Notes: generated by a model not told the origin, from the sequence alone. Positions 22,792-30,303 are shown, counted from the stretch's first letter. The stretch: DNA of 35,248 bases from an uncultured Verrucomicrobia subdivision 3 bacterium (GCA_903912925.1 CAIWJG010000732.1:1-35248), one strand, 5' to 3'. Translations and numbers: made by a program.

Positions 22792-24099
22792 TCAGACGCG
22801 CGGGAATTCCAGGCGGTGGCTTTGTTGGATTTGCTTGCGCCAGTCGTTGGCCACCCGCGCCTGCTCGGCGTAGTCCGGCCAGCTCGCGACGGCGGCGCGA
22901 ACTTCCTCCACGATGGCCTCGGCCCGGCCGCGTTTCATCAGGGCGCTCCGGGCGCAGGCGCGAAAGTCCGCCAGGGTAAATCCGTCGCGCCGGCCGTTCA
23001 TCGTCATTTGATGGGTGGCGGTCCAACGGCCGGCCGGGTTGTGGCTGTAGGTCATATCGAACGCGGGCGCCAGCGACCAGCGTCCGGTCTTGTCCATCAG
23101 GAAAGCGATATTCTTGACGTGATCGTCCTGATTGCGAGCGATGAGGTTGAAGGTCATGCGCCGGAATTGTTCCTCCACCGCTGCCATCGGCAGGCTCAGT
23201 TGGCGAATCGTCAGCAAGGCCTGTTCGTAGGAGTATGCGCCGGCGTGATTAAAATCAAAATGGGCCAGGGCGCACAGGGACTGCAGGTGCAGCTTTTCGC
23301 CACCCTCGAGCCGGTCAAAGCGCCGGCTCATGAAATGGCGTCGGACGCCTTCTTCGAGCAGACGGCACTCGCTCATGGTCACGCCCGCGGCTTTCGCCAT
23401 GAGCGAATAGGCGTATTCGATGGCTCCGTACCCCTTGGGGTCTTCGAGTTCCTTGTCTTTGTTTCCGGTGACCCCATCGAATTTCAGCAACCAGTAACCG
23501 AAGCCTTCTCCCGCGGCGACCTGTCCGGAGCGAACCTCATTGGTTTCCGGATTCCAGGCAATGACCGCCTTCGCCCGCGCGCCGCCGGCGGAGGTGCCGA
23601 CGCGCAGAATGTCGTTCAAAGCGTGTTTCCTGCGGTCGCTCGCAAAGCTGGCTTCCAGATTCTTGCGCCGGCTTAGAATCTCGGACGCGAGTCCGACCAG
23701 GGCATCAATCCGGATCTTCCTGGCGGGTTGCGGCTTCGGTCCCAAAGCCGGCAAAAACTCCAAGGCTCCCATGCCGCGCGCCCCGGTGTAGCAAAGGCGT
23801 TCGACCGCGTTGAAACTTTGTGGCGTCCGGCCCTGGGTGGAGAGCCAGGCGTCAATCAGAGCGTTGCCGAATCGGTCCGGCAGCGAATCGGCCAGGAGAC
23901 CCGGCAGGCCATGGAAGGTCGGCTCCGGCAAATCCGGGAAGAGATAGATTCGATCCCCCAGCGGCATGGTAAGGGGCGAAACCTCGATCCCGCTCCCCGC
24001 AAAGGCCGGGTCATACTGAAAAGCCGCGAAACGGGCTCCGTCCGCCAGCGACACGGCGCCGATGGTTCGCCCCCAAAGTTTGACCTCAGCCAGGGTCAT
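22792..24099 (-). CDS. hipA: HipA-family serine/threonine kinase toxin
   Basis: 435 residues, normal length for HipA. N-terminal subdomain: EVKLWGRTIGAVSL, SPLTMPLGDRIY, FHGLPGLLADSLPDRFGNALIDAWL. Kinase part: the phosphate-binding loop VGTSAGGARAKAV (167-179), whose Ser170 matches the regulatory autophosphorylated Ser of E. coli HipA; WLLKFDG; catalytic loop NQDDHVKN (Asp325); and metal-binding AFDMT (Asp348). HipA toxins phosphorylate tRNA synthetases (GltX in E. coli) and cause growth arrest. The start ATG overlaps the stop of the upstream HTH antitoxin gene (ATGA), the standard hipBA order. All key residues are present, so it is probably active. The proS gene about 1.2 kb away is unrelated as far as I can tell. 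Confidence 0.92.
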   Translation of the reverse strand: MTLAEVKLWGRTIGAVSLADGARFAAFQYDPAFAGSGIEVSPLTMPLGDRIYLFPDLPEPTFHGLPGLLADSLPDRFGNALIDAWLSTQGRTPQSFNAVERLCYTGARGMGALEFLPALGPKPQPARKIRIDALVGLASEILSRRKNLEASFASDRRKHALNDILRVGTSAGGARAKAVIAWNPETNEVRSGQVAAGEGFGYWLLKFDGVTGNKDKELEDPKGYGAIEYAYSLMAKAAGVTMSECRLLEEGVRRHFMSRRFDRLEGGEKLHLQSLCALAHFDFNHAGAYSYEQALLTIRQLSLPMAAVEEQFRRMTFNLIARNQDDHVKNIAFLMDKTGRWSLAPAFDMTYSHNPAGRWTATHQMTMNGRRDGFTLADFRACARSALMKRGRAEAIVEEVRAAVASWPDYAEQARVANDWRKQIQQSHRLEFPRV

Positions 24100-24449
24100 G
24101 GTTCATCTCCCCATTGCCACCTTTTTGATGGGGCTTTCGGCTGCCTGTTTGCTGAGGCGCGCCGCCGCTTGTGCCCGCGCAACTTCAGTTGCTCGACCGG
24201 GCTGGGCACAGGTTCCGGGACCAGCAGGTCGAAGCGCTCGATCACATCCAGCACGCGGCACACGCGGATGAAGCCGGACAACTGCGTGGCCACGCTGCCC
24301 GATTCCAACCGTTCCACGGTGCGTTTGGAAAGGCCGGCCTGCGCCGACAGTTGAGCCTGGGTGAGATTGCGCTCCAAGCGCACCTGGGCCAACCGCCCGC
24401 CTAATTCGCGCAGGAGGGCTTCGTCCGTGGCCTGTCTTGTGATTTTCAT
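24096..24449 (-). CDS. hipB: HipB-like XRE-family antitoxin
   Basis: 117 residues with a Cro/C1-type helix-turn-helix at about 13-70: LGGRLAQVRLERNLTQAQLSAQAGLSKRTVERLESG, where TQAQLSAQAGLS is helix 2-turn-helix 3. The C-terminal 40 residues are basic and Pro-rich (LRGHKRRRASANRQPKAP). HipB binds HipA and represses the operon; an inverted repeat (24493-24508) lies 44 bases upstream. The gene couples with hipA by ATGA. No Shine-Dalgarno sequence precedes its ATG; the candidate -10 box is only 9 bases upstream, so the mRNA may be leaderless. Confidence 0.9.
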   Translation of the reverse strand: MKITRQATDEALLRELGGRLAQVRLERNLTQAQLSAQAGLSKRTVERLESGSVATQLSGFIRVCRVLDVIERFDLLVPEPVPSPVEQLKLRGHKRRRASANRQPKAPSKRWQWGDEP

Positions 24450-24458
24450 AACGCGTCA

Positions 24459-24487
24459 TGTATGGCGAATAAAGTCCAAAAAGTCAA
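24459..24487 (-). promoter_or_regulatory. Candidate hipBA promoter
   Basis: Minus-strand TTGACT (24487-24482), a 17-bp spacer and CATACA (24464-24459), a weak -10. It lies directly beside the operator palindrome and 9 bases before the hipB ATG. Confidence 0.4.
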
Positions 24488-24492
24488 TCAAA

Positions 24493-24508
24493 TCGCCACA
24501 AGTGGCGA
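24493..24508. promoter_or_regulatory. Candidate HipB operator palindrome
   Basis: TCGCCAC-AA-GTGGCGA, two perfect 7-base arms with a 2-base centre, just upstream of the -35. An extra half site TGGCGA at 24463-24468 overlaps the -10. This arrangement is expected for autorepression by an HTH antitoxin. Confidence 0.6.
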
Positions 24509-24520
24509 CTAGAGAATATC

Positions 24521-24758
24521 TCAATGGCAGCGGATGAGGATTTGCCTGGTGGCGCCCATGCGGAAAGGCTGAAAGCTGAAATGCACTGCGCGTGCGGGGG
24601 CCCGCTCAGGTGGTTTTCCCAGGCTTTGGCGGCAGCGCGTGGAGCTTGATGACCCCGATGCTGATTGGCGCGATGTCCTGGCCAATGCCCGGCAGTGAAC
24701 GCCCCAGGTCCGCAGCAGATCGCTGGTCGAGGGGGATATTCTCGTCCAGGACGTTCAC
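24521..24758 (-). pseudogene. Decayed PIN-like (DUF5615-type) toxin gene
   Basis: A 50-codon frame from GTG at 24758 to a stop at 24606 begins VNVLDENIPLDQR, the hallmark opening of DUF5615/PIN-like toxins, continues with GIGQDIAPISIG and IKLHALPPKP in the expected order, and then breaks. A second piece (24559-24521) reads RMGATRQILIRCH, like the closing KRMGxVIR-xSH segment of that family. The middle and C-terminus are deleted or frameshifted. It lies back to back with no gap to the hipBA operator, so the region collected more than one toxin module. The match is by recognition of family motifs only. Confidence 0.5.
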
Positions 24759-24821
24759 GCCGCCTTGGGGCGCTTTTGGGAAAGGAAATTGGGATCAGCC
24801 AAAGCATACTACCTGGAGTGG

Positions 24822-25030
24822 TCAGCCGCTTTCGAAGGACCCCACATATAGTGCTTTCTGGAGCGTTTTTGGCGCTACGTGCCTCAGAATGCAACGGTTG
24901 GCCTCGTCGATGGGCTTCGGGACAACGGAGCGATTGGGACCCAGGAAGAACCTGCCGTATTGGTAAAAGCTGTTCCCGTTCTTCGACGAGTAATGACGGA
25001 GGGCTAATTCCAGTTCGCGTTCAACCTGAG
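24822..25030 (-). other. Unrecognised open frame fragment
   Basis: About 69 codons without an ATG start, reading SQVERELELALRHYSS, NGNSFYQYGRFFLGPNRSV, VPKPIDEANRCILRHV, then a stop. Its composition looks protein-like (few Arg/Ser/Pro runs) and I think it is a gene fragment, but I do not recognise the family. It lies among other relics between hipBA and transketolase. Confidence 0.3.
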
Positions 25031-25058
25031 ATTAACTCCGCCAGCAAGTCCGAACCTG

Positions 25059-25118
25059 CCCCTCACCCGTCCTGCGGACACCCTCTCCCCATCCGATGGG
25101 GAGAGGGCAGGGTGAGAG
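25059..25118. repeat. CCCTCTCC hairpin repeat
   Basis: Perfect 12-bp arms 25081-25092 and 25096-25107, loop CCG, with a left flank of CCCCTCACCCG and a right flank of CAGGGTGAGAGG. It belongs to the same family as 3224-3250. The arms end in AT/AT here and TT/AA at 3224, so base pairing is kept while sequence changes. Confidence 0.9.
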
Positions 25119-25128
25119 GCAGTTCGGC

Positions 25129-25374
25129 TCATATTGAAAGCCACTTGGAATAAGGCCGTGCAGTTTGAATGGCGGCGACCAGAGGCCCAAGCAGCAAATT
25201 CGGCGCGCAACCCAGCACCACTACCGCCAGGGCCAGCAGGACAGTGGCGATCTGGCTCAATATTGGCGTTTGCAGTATCGGGGTTCCCGGCCCTGGCTCG
25301 ACGAGGTAGATCTGTTTAAGCACCTGAAGATAGTAGCAGAGCGACACGGCGCGCCCCCAGCGACCCTGGACCAT
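25129..25374 (-). pseudogene. nuoN: Truncated C-terminal remnant of NADH dehydrogenase subunit N
   Basis: About 70 codons that read SLCYYLQVLKQIYLVEP, then a hydrophobic helix ILSQIATVLLALAVVVLG and CAPNLLLGPLVAAIQTA before the stop. The YYLQVLKQIYL segment and the final helix match the C-terminus of NuoN/NuoM-type antiporter-like subunits of complex I. The remaining 400 or so residues are missing: upstream sequence runs into the transketolase promoter region, and no other nuo gene is present. It is a 5'-truncated relic, not a functional gene. Confidence 0.7.
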
Positions 25375-25379
25375 TGCGC

Positions 25380-25409
25380 TTGATAATTGTCGCTGGAATC
25401 CAATAATAT
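25380..25409 (+). promoter_or_regulatory. Candidate transketolase promoter
   Basis: TTGATA (25380-25385), 18-bp spacer, TAATAT (25404-25409), with the transketolase ATG 12 bases downstream. Predicted leader about 6 bases and no ribosome site, again suggesting a near-leaderless mRNA. Confidence 0.5.
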
Positions 25410-25421
25410 CATCCCAACAAC

Positions 25422-27533
25422 ATGCATAATAAGACCACGAATCGAGCCGCCGACAATATCCGCATCCTCTCCGCCGCCATGGTCGAGAAGGCCAAGTCCG
25501 GGCACCCGGGAGGGGCGATGGGCGGAGCCGATTTCATCAATGTCCTCTACACCGAGTTCCTGCGCTATGATCCCGCCGACCCGGCCTGGCACATGCGGGA
25601 CCGGTTCTTCCTGGATCCGGGCCACATGTCGCCGATGCTCTACTCGGTGCTGGCGCTGAGCGGGAAGTACACGCTTGAGGAGCTGAAGAACTTCCGTCAA
25701 TGGGGCAGCGCCACGCCCGGCCACCCCGAGCTCGATCTCAGCCGCGGAGTCGAGAACACCTCCGGCCCGCTCGGCCAGGGCCACACCAGCGCGGTGGGCG
25801 CCGCCATCGCCGAACGGTTCCTGTGCGCCCGCTTCGGCGAGTGGATGGCGCACAAGACCTTTGCCTTCATCTCCGACGGCGGGGTGCAGGAGGAAATTTC
25901 GCAAGGCGCAGGCCGCATCGCCGGGTTCCTCGGGCTGAGCAACCTGGTCATGTTCTACGATTCCAACGATATCCAGCTCTCGACCGATACCAGCGCCGTC
26001 ACACACGAAGACACCGCCAAGAAGTATGAGGCGTGGGGCTGGCGCGTGACGACCATCGAAGGCAACAATGCCGACCAGATCCGTGCCGCCCTAACCAAGG
26101 CCCTGGATGAGAAGGACAAGCCCAGCCTGATCATCGGCAAGACCATCATGGGCAAGGGAGCGGTGAAGGCCGACGGCAGCAACTTCGAGCGCCAGTGTGC
26201 CACCCACGGAATGCCGCTGGGCGAGGCGGGCGCCTCCTTCGAGAAATCCATCGCGAACCTGGGCGGCAACCCAGCAGAGCCATTTGTCATCTTCCCCGAG
26301 GCGGCGGAACTTTACAGCAATGCCAAAGAGCAGAAGGCAAAGGAAGCTGCTGCGCGCAAGGCCCAACAGCAGGAGTGGGCCAAGGACAACCCGGCGCTAG
26401 CCAATAAACTCGACCAGTTCTTCTCGGGCAAGCTGCCGCCGTTGAACTTCGAGGAAGTCGCCCAAAAGCCCGACATCGCCAGCCGCGCCGCCTCCGCGGC
26501 TGTGCTGGGCTGGCTGGCCAAGAAGGTCGAGAACATGATCGTGGCCTCGGCCGATTTGTCCAACAGCGACAAGACCGACGGCTTCCTGAAGCAAACCAAG
26601 CAGTTCACCAAGGGCGATTTTAGTGGCGCGTTCCTCCAGGCCGGAGTCAGCGAGCTAACGATGGCATCGCTTTGCAACGGCATGGCACTGCACGGAGGGG
26701 TCATCCCCGCGTGCGGCACGTTCTTCGTCTTCAGCGACTACATGAAACCGGCCGTGCGGCTCTCGGCGCTGATGGCGTTGCCAGTGAAGTTTATCTGGAC
26801 GCACGACGCCTTCCGGGTCGGCGAGGACGGCCCCACGCATCAGCCGGTGGAGCAGGAAGCGCAAATCCGCCTGCTCGAACACCTCAAGAACCACCAGGGC
26901 CAGATGAGCCTCCTGGCGTTGCGGCCCGCCGATGCGGCCGAGACTTCCGTGTCCTGGAAGATGGCGCTGGAAAACACCAAGACGCCCACCGCCCTGCTCT
27001 TCTCTCGTCAGAACATCAAAGACGTGCCGGCCAAAGCGGGGTCAACTCGCTACAAGGATGCCTTGCAAGCGGAGAAAGGCGCGTATGTGGCGATCGACTG
27101 CAATGGTGTTCCGGATGTCGTGCTGGTGGCGAGCGGTTCGGAGGTATCCACGCTGATCGGCGGGGCCGAGTTGCTCGCCGCCCAAAAGGGTCTCAAGGTG
27201 CGCGTGGTCTCGGTGATCTCCGAAGGCTTGTTCCGCCAGCAACCGGCGGAATACCAAGCCACCGTGATCCCGCCCCACCTGCCGACCTTTGGCTTAACCG
27301 CCGGATTGTCGGTAACGCTGCTCGGGCTCGTTGGAGCTCGGGGCAAGATTTGGGGTCTGGACCATTTTGGTTACTCCGCCCCGGCCAAGGTCCTGGACGA
27401 GAAGCTGGGCTTCACCCCGGCCAATGTCTGCACCCAGGTGGTGAACTACCTGGCGGAGCTTCAGAGCAGCGGGAAGGCCCCGGCGATACAGGGACAAAGT
27501 GTGGCGAGCCGCCTCGGCATTGCCGGCAGGTAA
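25422..27533 (+). CDS. tkt: Transketolase
   Basis: 703 residues. A thiamine-diphosphate enzyme that moves two-carbon ketol units between sugar phosphates in the pentose phosphate pathway. N-terminal: MVEKAKSGHPGGAMGGADF (substrate and cofactor His), GHTSAVGAAIAERFL. The TPP/Mg motif is divergent: SDGGVQEEISQGAGRIAGFLGLSNLVMFYDSND, in place of the GDG-x-xEG start usual in the family. Middle domain: catalytic Glu in GVSELTMASLCNGMALHGG, and GEDGPTHQPVEQEAQIRLLEHL. The C-terminal domain from about 560 shows GVPDVVLVASGSEVSTLIGGAELL. The length suits a full enzyme. Central residues 315-335 are a charged Lys/Glu/Ala helix (EQKAKEAAARKAQQQEW). A DUF6485 gene lies 34 bases downstream on the same strand. 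Confidence 0.93.
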   Translation: MHNKTTNRAADNIRILSAAMVEKAKSGHPGGAMGGADFINVLYTEFLRYDPADPAWHMRDRFFLDPGHMSPMLYSVLALSGKYTLEELKNFRQWGSATPGHPELDLSRGVENTSGPLGQGHTSAVGAAIAERFLCARFGEWMAHKTFAFISDGGVQEEISQGAGRIAGFLGLSNLVMFYDSNDIQLSTDTSAVTHEDTAKKYEAWGWRVTTIEGNNADQIRAALTKALDEKDKPSLIIGKTIMGKGAVKADGSNFERQCATHGMPLGEAGASFEKSIANLGGNPAEPFVIFPEAAELYSNAKEQKAKEAAARKAQQQEWAKDNPALANKLDQFFSGKLPPLNFEEVAQKPDIASRAASAAVLGWLAKKVENMIVASADLSNSDKTDGFLKQTKQFTKGDFSGAFLQAGVSELTMASLCNGMALHGGVIPACGTFFVFSDYMKPAVRLSALMALPVKFIWTHDAFRVGEDGPTHQPVEQEAQIRLLEHLKNHQGQMSLLALRPADAAETSVSWKMALENTKTPTALLFSRQNIKDVPAKAGSTRYKDALQAEKGAYVAIDCNGVPDVVLVASGSEVSTLIGGAELLAAQKGLKVRVVSVISEGLFRQQPAEYQATVIPPHLPTFGLTAGLSVTLLGLVGARGKIWGLDHFGYSAPAKVLDEKLGFTPANVCTQVVNYLAELQSSGKAPAIQGQSVASRLGIAGR

Positions 27534-27567
27534 GCGCCAGCGAAGAGCCTCAATCCAAGCACAAGTC

Positions 27568-27771
27568 ATGGAATGCAAGAAAGCAAGCAACGCGCGGTTC
27601 TGTAACTGCACCTATCCCGGCTGCGAAAAGCATGGCGTCTGCTGCGAGTGCTTGCAGTATCACCTGGGCATGAGGCAGCTCCCTGCCTGCTGCTTTCCCA
27701 AAGACGTCGAGCGCACCTATGACCGCAGCTTCGAGCGTTTCGCCGGGCTGGTGAGCGCGGGGAAGGTGTGA
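27568..27771 (+). CDS. Small Cys-rich DUF6485 family protein
   Basis: 67 residues with nine Cys (positions 3, 12, 14, 19, 25, 26, 28, 41, 42): MECKKASNARFCNCT, YPGCEKHGVCCECLQYH, LPACCFP. This is the pattern of the DUF6485 family, small cytoplasmic proteins presumed to bind metal (zinc or iron-sulfur). Function unknown. The start at 27568 is chosen because the family begins MEC-K. It has no signal peptide and no clear ribosome site. The gene is 34 bases after transketolase, so it is probably co-transcribed with it. Confidence 0.8.
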   Translation: MECKKASNARFCNCTYPGCEKHGVCCECLQYHLGMRQLPACCFPKDVERTYDRSFERFAGLVSAGKV

Positions 27772-27861
27772 GGCCCATGCGCACACGCGCCACGCTTCGG
27801 CTCCCAAGGCTGGTCCAGAGGTTGGCTGAAGTGAGTTGCGTCGCTGGGGGGGGCAAGCGTA

Positions 27862-27943
27862 CGTAGCAGCCGACGTAAGGAGGCTCTAATCAATTCGCTG
27901 CTTAGACCTGTAGAGAATGAGCCTCCTTACGTCGGCTGCTACG
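27862..27943. repeat. REP-like perfect inverted repeat
   Basis: Perfect 24-bp arms (27862-27885 and 27920-27943), 25 bp with one more pair, around a 32-base loop, between DUF6485 and aroC. There is no T-run. The arm shares the pattern CGTAGC, GCC, ACGT, AG and GG at fixed spacing with the repeat at 15268-15348. Confidence 0.9.
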
Positions 27944-27996
27944 CCGTCTGAGGTTCCACATTTGACGACCGCCCGCTTTTGCCGCAAGCTGAGCCT

Positions 27997-29076
27997 ATGG
28001 CAAACACCTTTGGGCACCTCTTCCGCATCACCACCTGGGGCGAGTCACATGGTGGTGGCGTGGGCGTGGTCGTGGACGGTTGTCCGCCGCGACTACCTTT
28101 GACCGAGGCCGACATCCAGCCGGACCTCGACCGCCGCCGACCCGGCCAGTCGCCGATTGTCTCCCAGCGGAAGGAATCCGACACCATTCAGATTCTCTCC
28201 GGCACCTTCGAGGGCAAGACGCTCGGCACGCCAATCAGCCTCTGGGTCAAAAACGCTGACGCCCGCTCTGAAGCCTATACCGAGATGGCCACTAAGTTCC
28301 GGCCCTCGCACGCCGACTACACCTACCAGGCCAAGTATGGCATCCGCGCCTGGCCCGGCGGGGGGCGCACTAGCGCGCGAGAGACCGTCGCACGTGTGGC
28401 CGCGGGTGCCATTGCCAAGAAGATTCTCCGGCAGCGCCACGGCATCGAAGTCCTGGCCTACGTGAAGCAAGTCCAGCGCATCCTCGCCAACGTGGACCCG
28501 GAGAAGGTTAAGGCCAAAGACATCGAGTCCAACCTCGTTCGCTGCCCGGACGCGCTGGCGGCGGCACGAATGCTTCAGTTGATCGAGAAGATGCGCCATG
28601 CTGGCGACAGCGTCGGCGGCATTGTTGAAGGCGTCGCGCGGGGTGTCCCGCCTGGCTGGGGCGAGCCGGTCTTCGACCGCCTCGAAGCCGACCTCGCCAA
28701 GGCCATGTTAAGCCTCCCGGCGTCCAGGGGCTTCGACGTCGGCTCCGGCTTCGGCGGCATTCTGCTCACCGGCAGGCAACATAACGACCCGTTCCGCGCG
28801 AAGGCCGGCAAGGTCTATACCACCTCCAACCGCTCCGGCGGCATCCAGGGCGGCATCTCGAACGGGCAAACCATCTATTTCCGGGTCGCCTTCAAGCCCG
28901 TCGCCACCGTCCTCCACGAGCAGGACACCGTGGACGTTGACTTCAAGCACACCACCCTGAAAGCTCGGGGCCGTCATGACCCCTGCGTCCTGCCTCGCGC
29001 CGTGCCCATCGTCGAGGCCATGACCGCCCTGGTCCTCGTGGACCATGCGTTGAGGCACCGGGCACAATGCGGCTGA
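27997..29076 (+). CDS. aroC: Chorismate synthase
   Basis: 359 residues from [12 protein letters not shown]; a TTG 18 bases upstream is less likely. It converts EPSP to chorismate with reduced FMN, the last shikimate-pathway step. Signatures: [19 protein letters not shown] with the catalytic His, [81 protein letters not shown] at the end. Length is normal and all conserved regions are complete. Its end is 10 bases from the convergent prepilin peptidase. Confidence 0.97.
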   Translation: MANTFGHLFRITTWGESHGGGVGVVVDGCPPRLPLTEADIQPDLDRRRPGQSPIVSQRKESDTIQILSGTFEGKTLGTPISLWVKNADARSEAYTEMATKFRPSHADYTYQAKYGIRAWPGGGRTSARETVARVAAGAIAKKILRQRHGIEVLAYVKQVQRILANVDPEKVKAKDIESNLVRCPDALAAARMLQLIEKMRHAGDSVGGIVEGVARGVPPGWGEPVFDRLEADLAKAMLSLPASRGFDVGSGFGGILLTGRQHNDPFRAKAGKVYTTSNRSGGIQGGISNGQTIYFRVAFKPVATVLHEQDTVDVDFKHTTLKARGRHDPCVLPRAVPIVEAMTALVLVDHALRHRAQCG

Positions 29077-29086
29077 GCACGCCGAC

Positions 29087-30193
29087 TCACATCCCAAACC
29101 ACCACCCGACCAGGCTCTTGCCGCCAAAGAGCCAAATCGCGGACGCGAGGGCGATGTAGGGTCCGTAGGGCAGGCGCGAGGACCACTCCCGCTTGTGGAT
29201 CGCAATCAGCGCCACGCCCACCACCGAGCCGATCATGGAGCTAAGCATCAGCGAGAAGATCACCGCCTTCCACCCCAGAAACGCACCGATGGCCGCCATG
29301 AATTTCACGTCGCCCAGGCCCATGGCTTCGCGCGGCAGCACGATCTCTCCGCAAACCGCTTCCAGATGCGGCACCTCCTCCGGGTTCAGTTCCTCCTCGC
29401 CGATTCGCAGAGTGCTGGGAGTCAACCGCACCCGCACGTCCTTGTAGCAGCGGTCCACCAGTTCCACGGTGCGCGCCTGAAGCGTGATTACGTCGGACTG
29501 GCGATAGAAGATTTCCTCGTAGGGAATCTCGTGGTCCGGCAGGCGCACCGCGGTCTCGCTGAAGATGATTTTGGTGTCAGCGGGCAGTGCCACCTTTTGC
29601 CGACCGAAGAGCAGCTTGCCCATGCGCAGGATGAAGTAGATGACCCCGGCGCCCGCCGCGATGCCGAACGCGCTTTGCCGCAGCGAGCCGGATAAGGCGG
29701 CCTCGTCGTGGAGGCTTGGCAGCAGAAAAGAGCAGATGAAACCGACGACCACCCCGCCGACGGTGATTTCGTCGGGGATGATGAAGTGCTCGAAGTCTAT
29801 GAAGGTGGCGACGATTAAGCCGGCCAGGAACAGGGCATAAACCAGCGCGAGCGCGGCTGACTGGTGCCCGAAGACCATCCAACAACTCATGAAGGTTACG
29901 GCGGTCAGCAGCTCGACCAGGAAATAGCGGATGGAAATGGGCGCGCCGCAGTTCCGGCATTTCCCGTGCAGAGACAGCCAGGTCACCAGCGGGATATTCA
30001 GATACCACGGGATGGCGTACTTGCAATGCGGACAATGCGAGGGCGGCGAAACGATGCTTTGCCCCAGCGGCATCCGGTGGATGCAGACGTTGAGAAAGCT
30101 CCCGATCATGGAGCCGAACACAAAGAACGCCACGGACCAGAAATGGAATGGCACGGCGGCCCAGTTGCGGGAGTCAAAGGTTGCAGAAAGCAT
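29087..30193 (-). CDS. Type IV prepilin peptidase with long loop insertion
   Basis: 368 residues, about 8 membrane segments. The PilD/GspO aspartic peptidase cleaves prepilin leader peptides and methylates the new N-terminus. Evidence: FGSMIGSFLNVCIHRMP, zinc-binding CPHC (54-57) and CRNC (79-82), catalytic Asp133 in FIDFEHFIIPDE and Asp295 in MGLGDVKFMAAIGAFLG. Between the two catalytic parts residues about 198-285 form an extra soluble domain (GRQKVALPADTKIIFSETAVRLPDHE and onward), not present in the E. coli enzymes. The partner type IV pilus or secretion genes are not in the window. It converges with aroC. Confidence 0.9.
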   Translation of the reverse strand: MLSATFDSRNWAAVPFHFWSVAFFVFGSMIGSFLNVCIHRMPLGQSIVSPPSHCPHCKYAIPWYLNIPLVTWLSLHGKCRNCGAPISIRYFLVELLTAVTFMSCWMVFGHQSAALALVYALFLAGLIVATFIDFEHFIIPDEITVGGVVVGFICSFLLPSLHDEAALSGSLRQSAFGIAAGAGVIYFILRMGKLLFGRQKVALPADTKIIFSETAVRLPDHEIPYEEIFYRQSDVITLQARTVELVDRCYKDVRVRLTPSTLRIGEEELNPEEVPHLEAVCGEIVLPREAMGLGDVKFMAAIGAFLGWKAVIFSLMLSSMIGSVVGVALIAIHKREWSSRLPYGPYIALASAIWLFGGKSLVGWWFGM

Positions 30194-30203
30194 GGCAGCC
30201 TAA

Positions 30204-30256
30204 AATCCGAAATCCGAGAACCGAAACCCGAAGGAGATCCGAAGGCCGAAAACCGA
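30204..30256. repeat. 7-bp tandem array (AATCCGA, reverse of TTCGGAT)
   Basis: Units AATCCGA, AATCCGA, GAACCGA, AACCCGA, a 4-base slip AGGA, then GATCCGA, AGGCCGA, AAACCGA. It is the reverse complement of the family at 16039-16066 and 19024-19076, and the phase slip matches the one in 19024-19076. Confidence 0.9.
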
Positions 30257-30303
30257 AGGGCGGGCGCGGTGGCCCCAAACCTGGCGACTTCGCGCGCTGC
30301 GAT

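Noticed and set aside
22816..23676. Long plus-strand frame opposite hipA
   Set aside because: A shadow frame caused by high GC; hipA has clear kinase motifs on the minus strand.
24592..24966. Plus-strand 124-codon frame upstream of tkt
   Set aside because: Composition is not protein-like; it is antisense to recognisable toxin and other fragments.
25422..27533. Divergent TPP motif (SDGG instead of GDG) as evidence of an inactive transketolase
   Set aside because: The other catalytic segments, His, Glu and GEDGPTHQP, are intact, so loss of activity is not supported.
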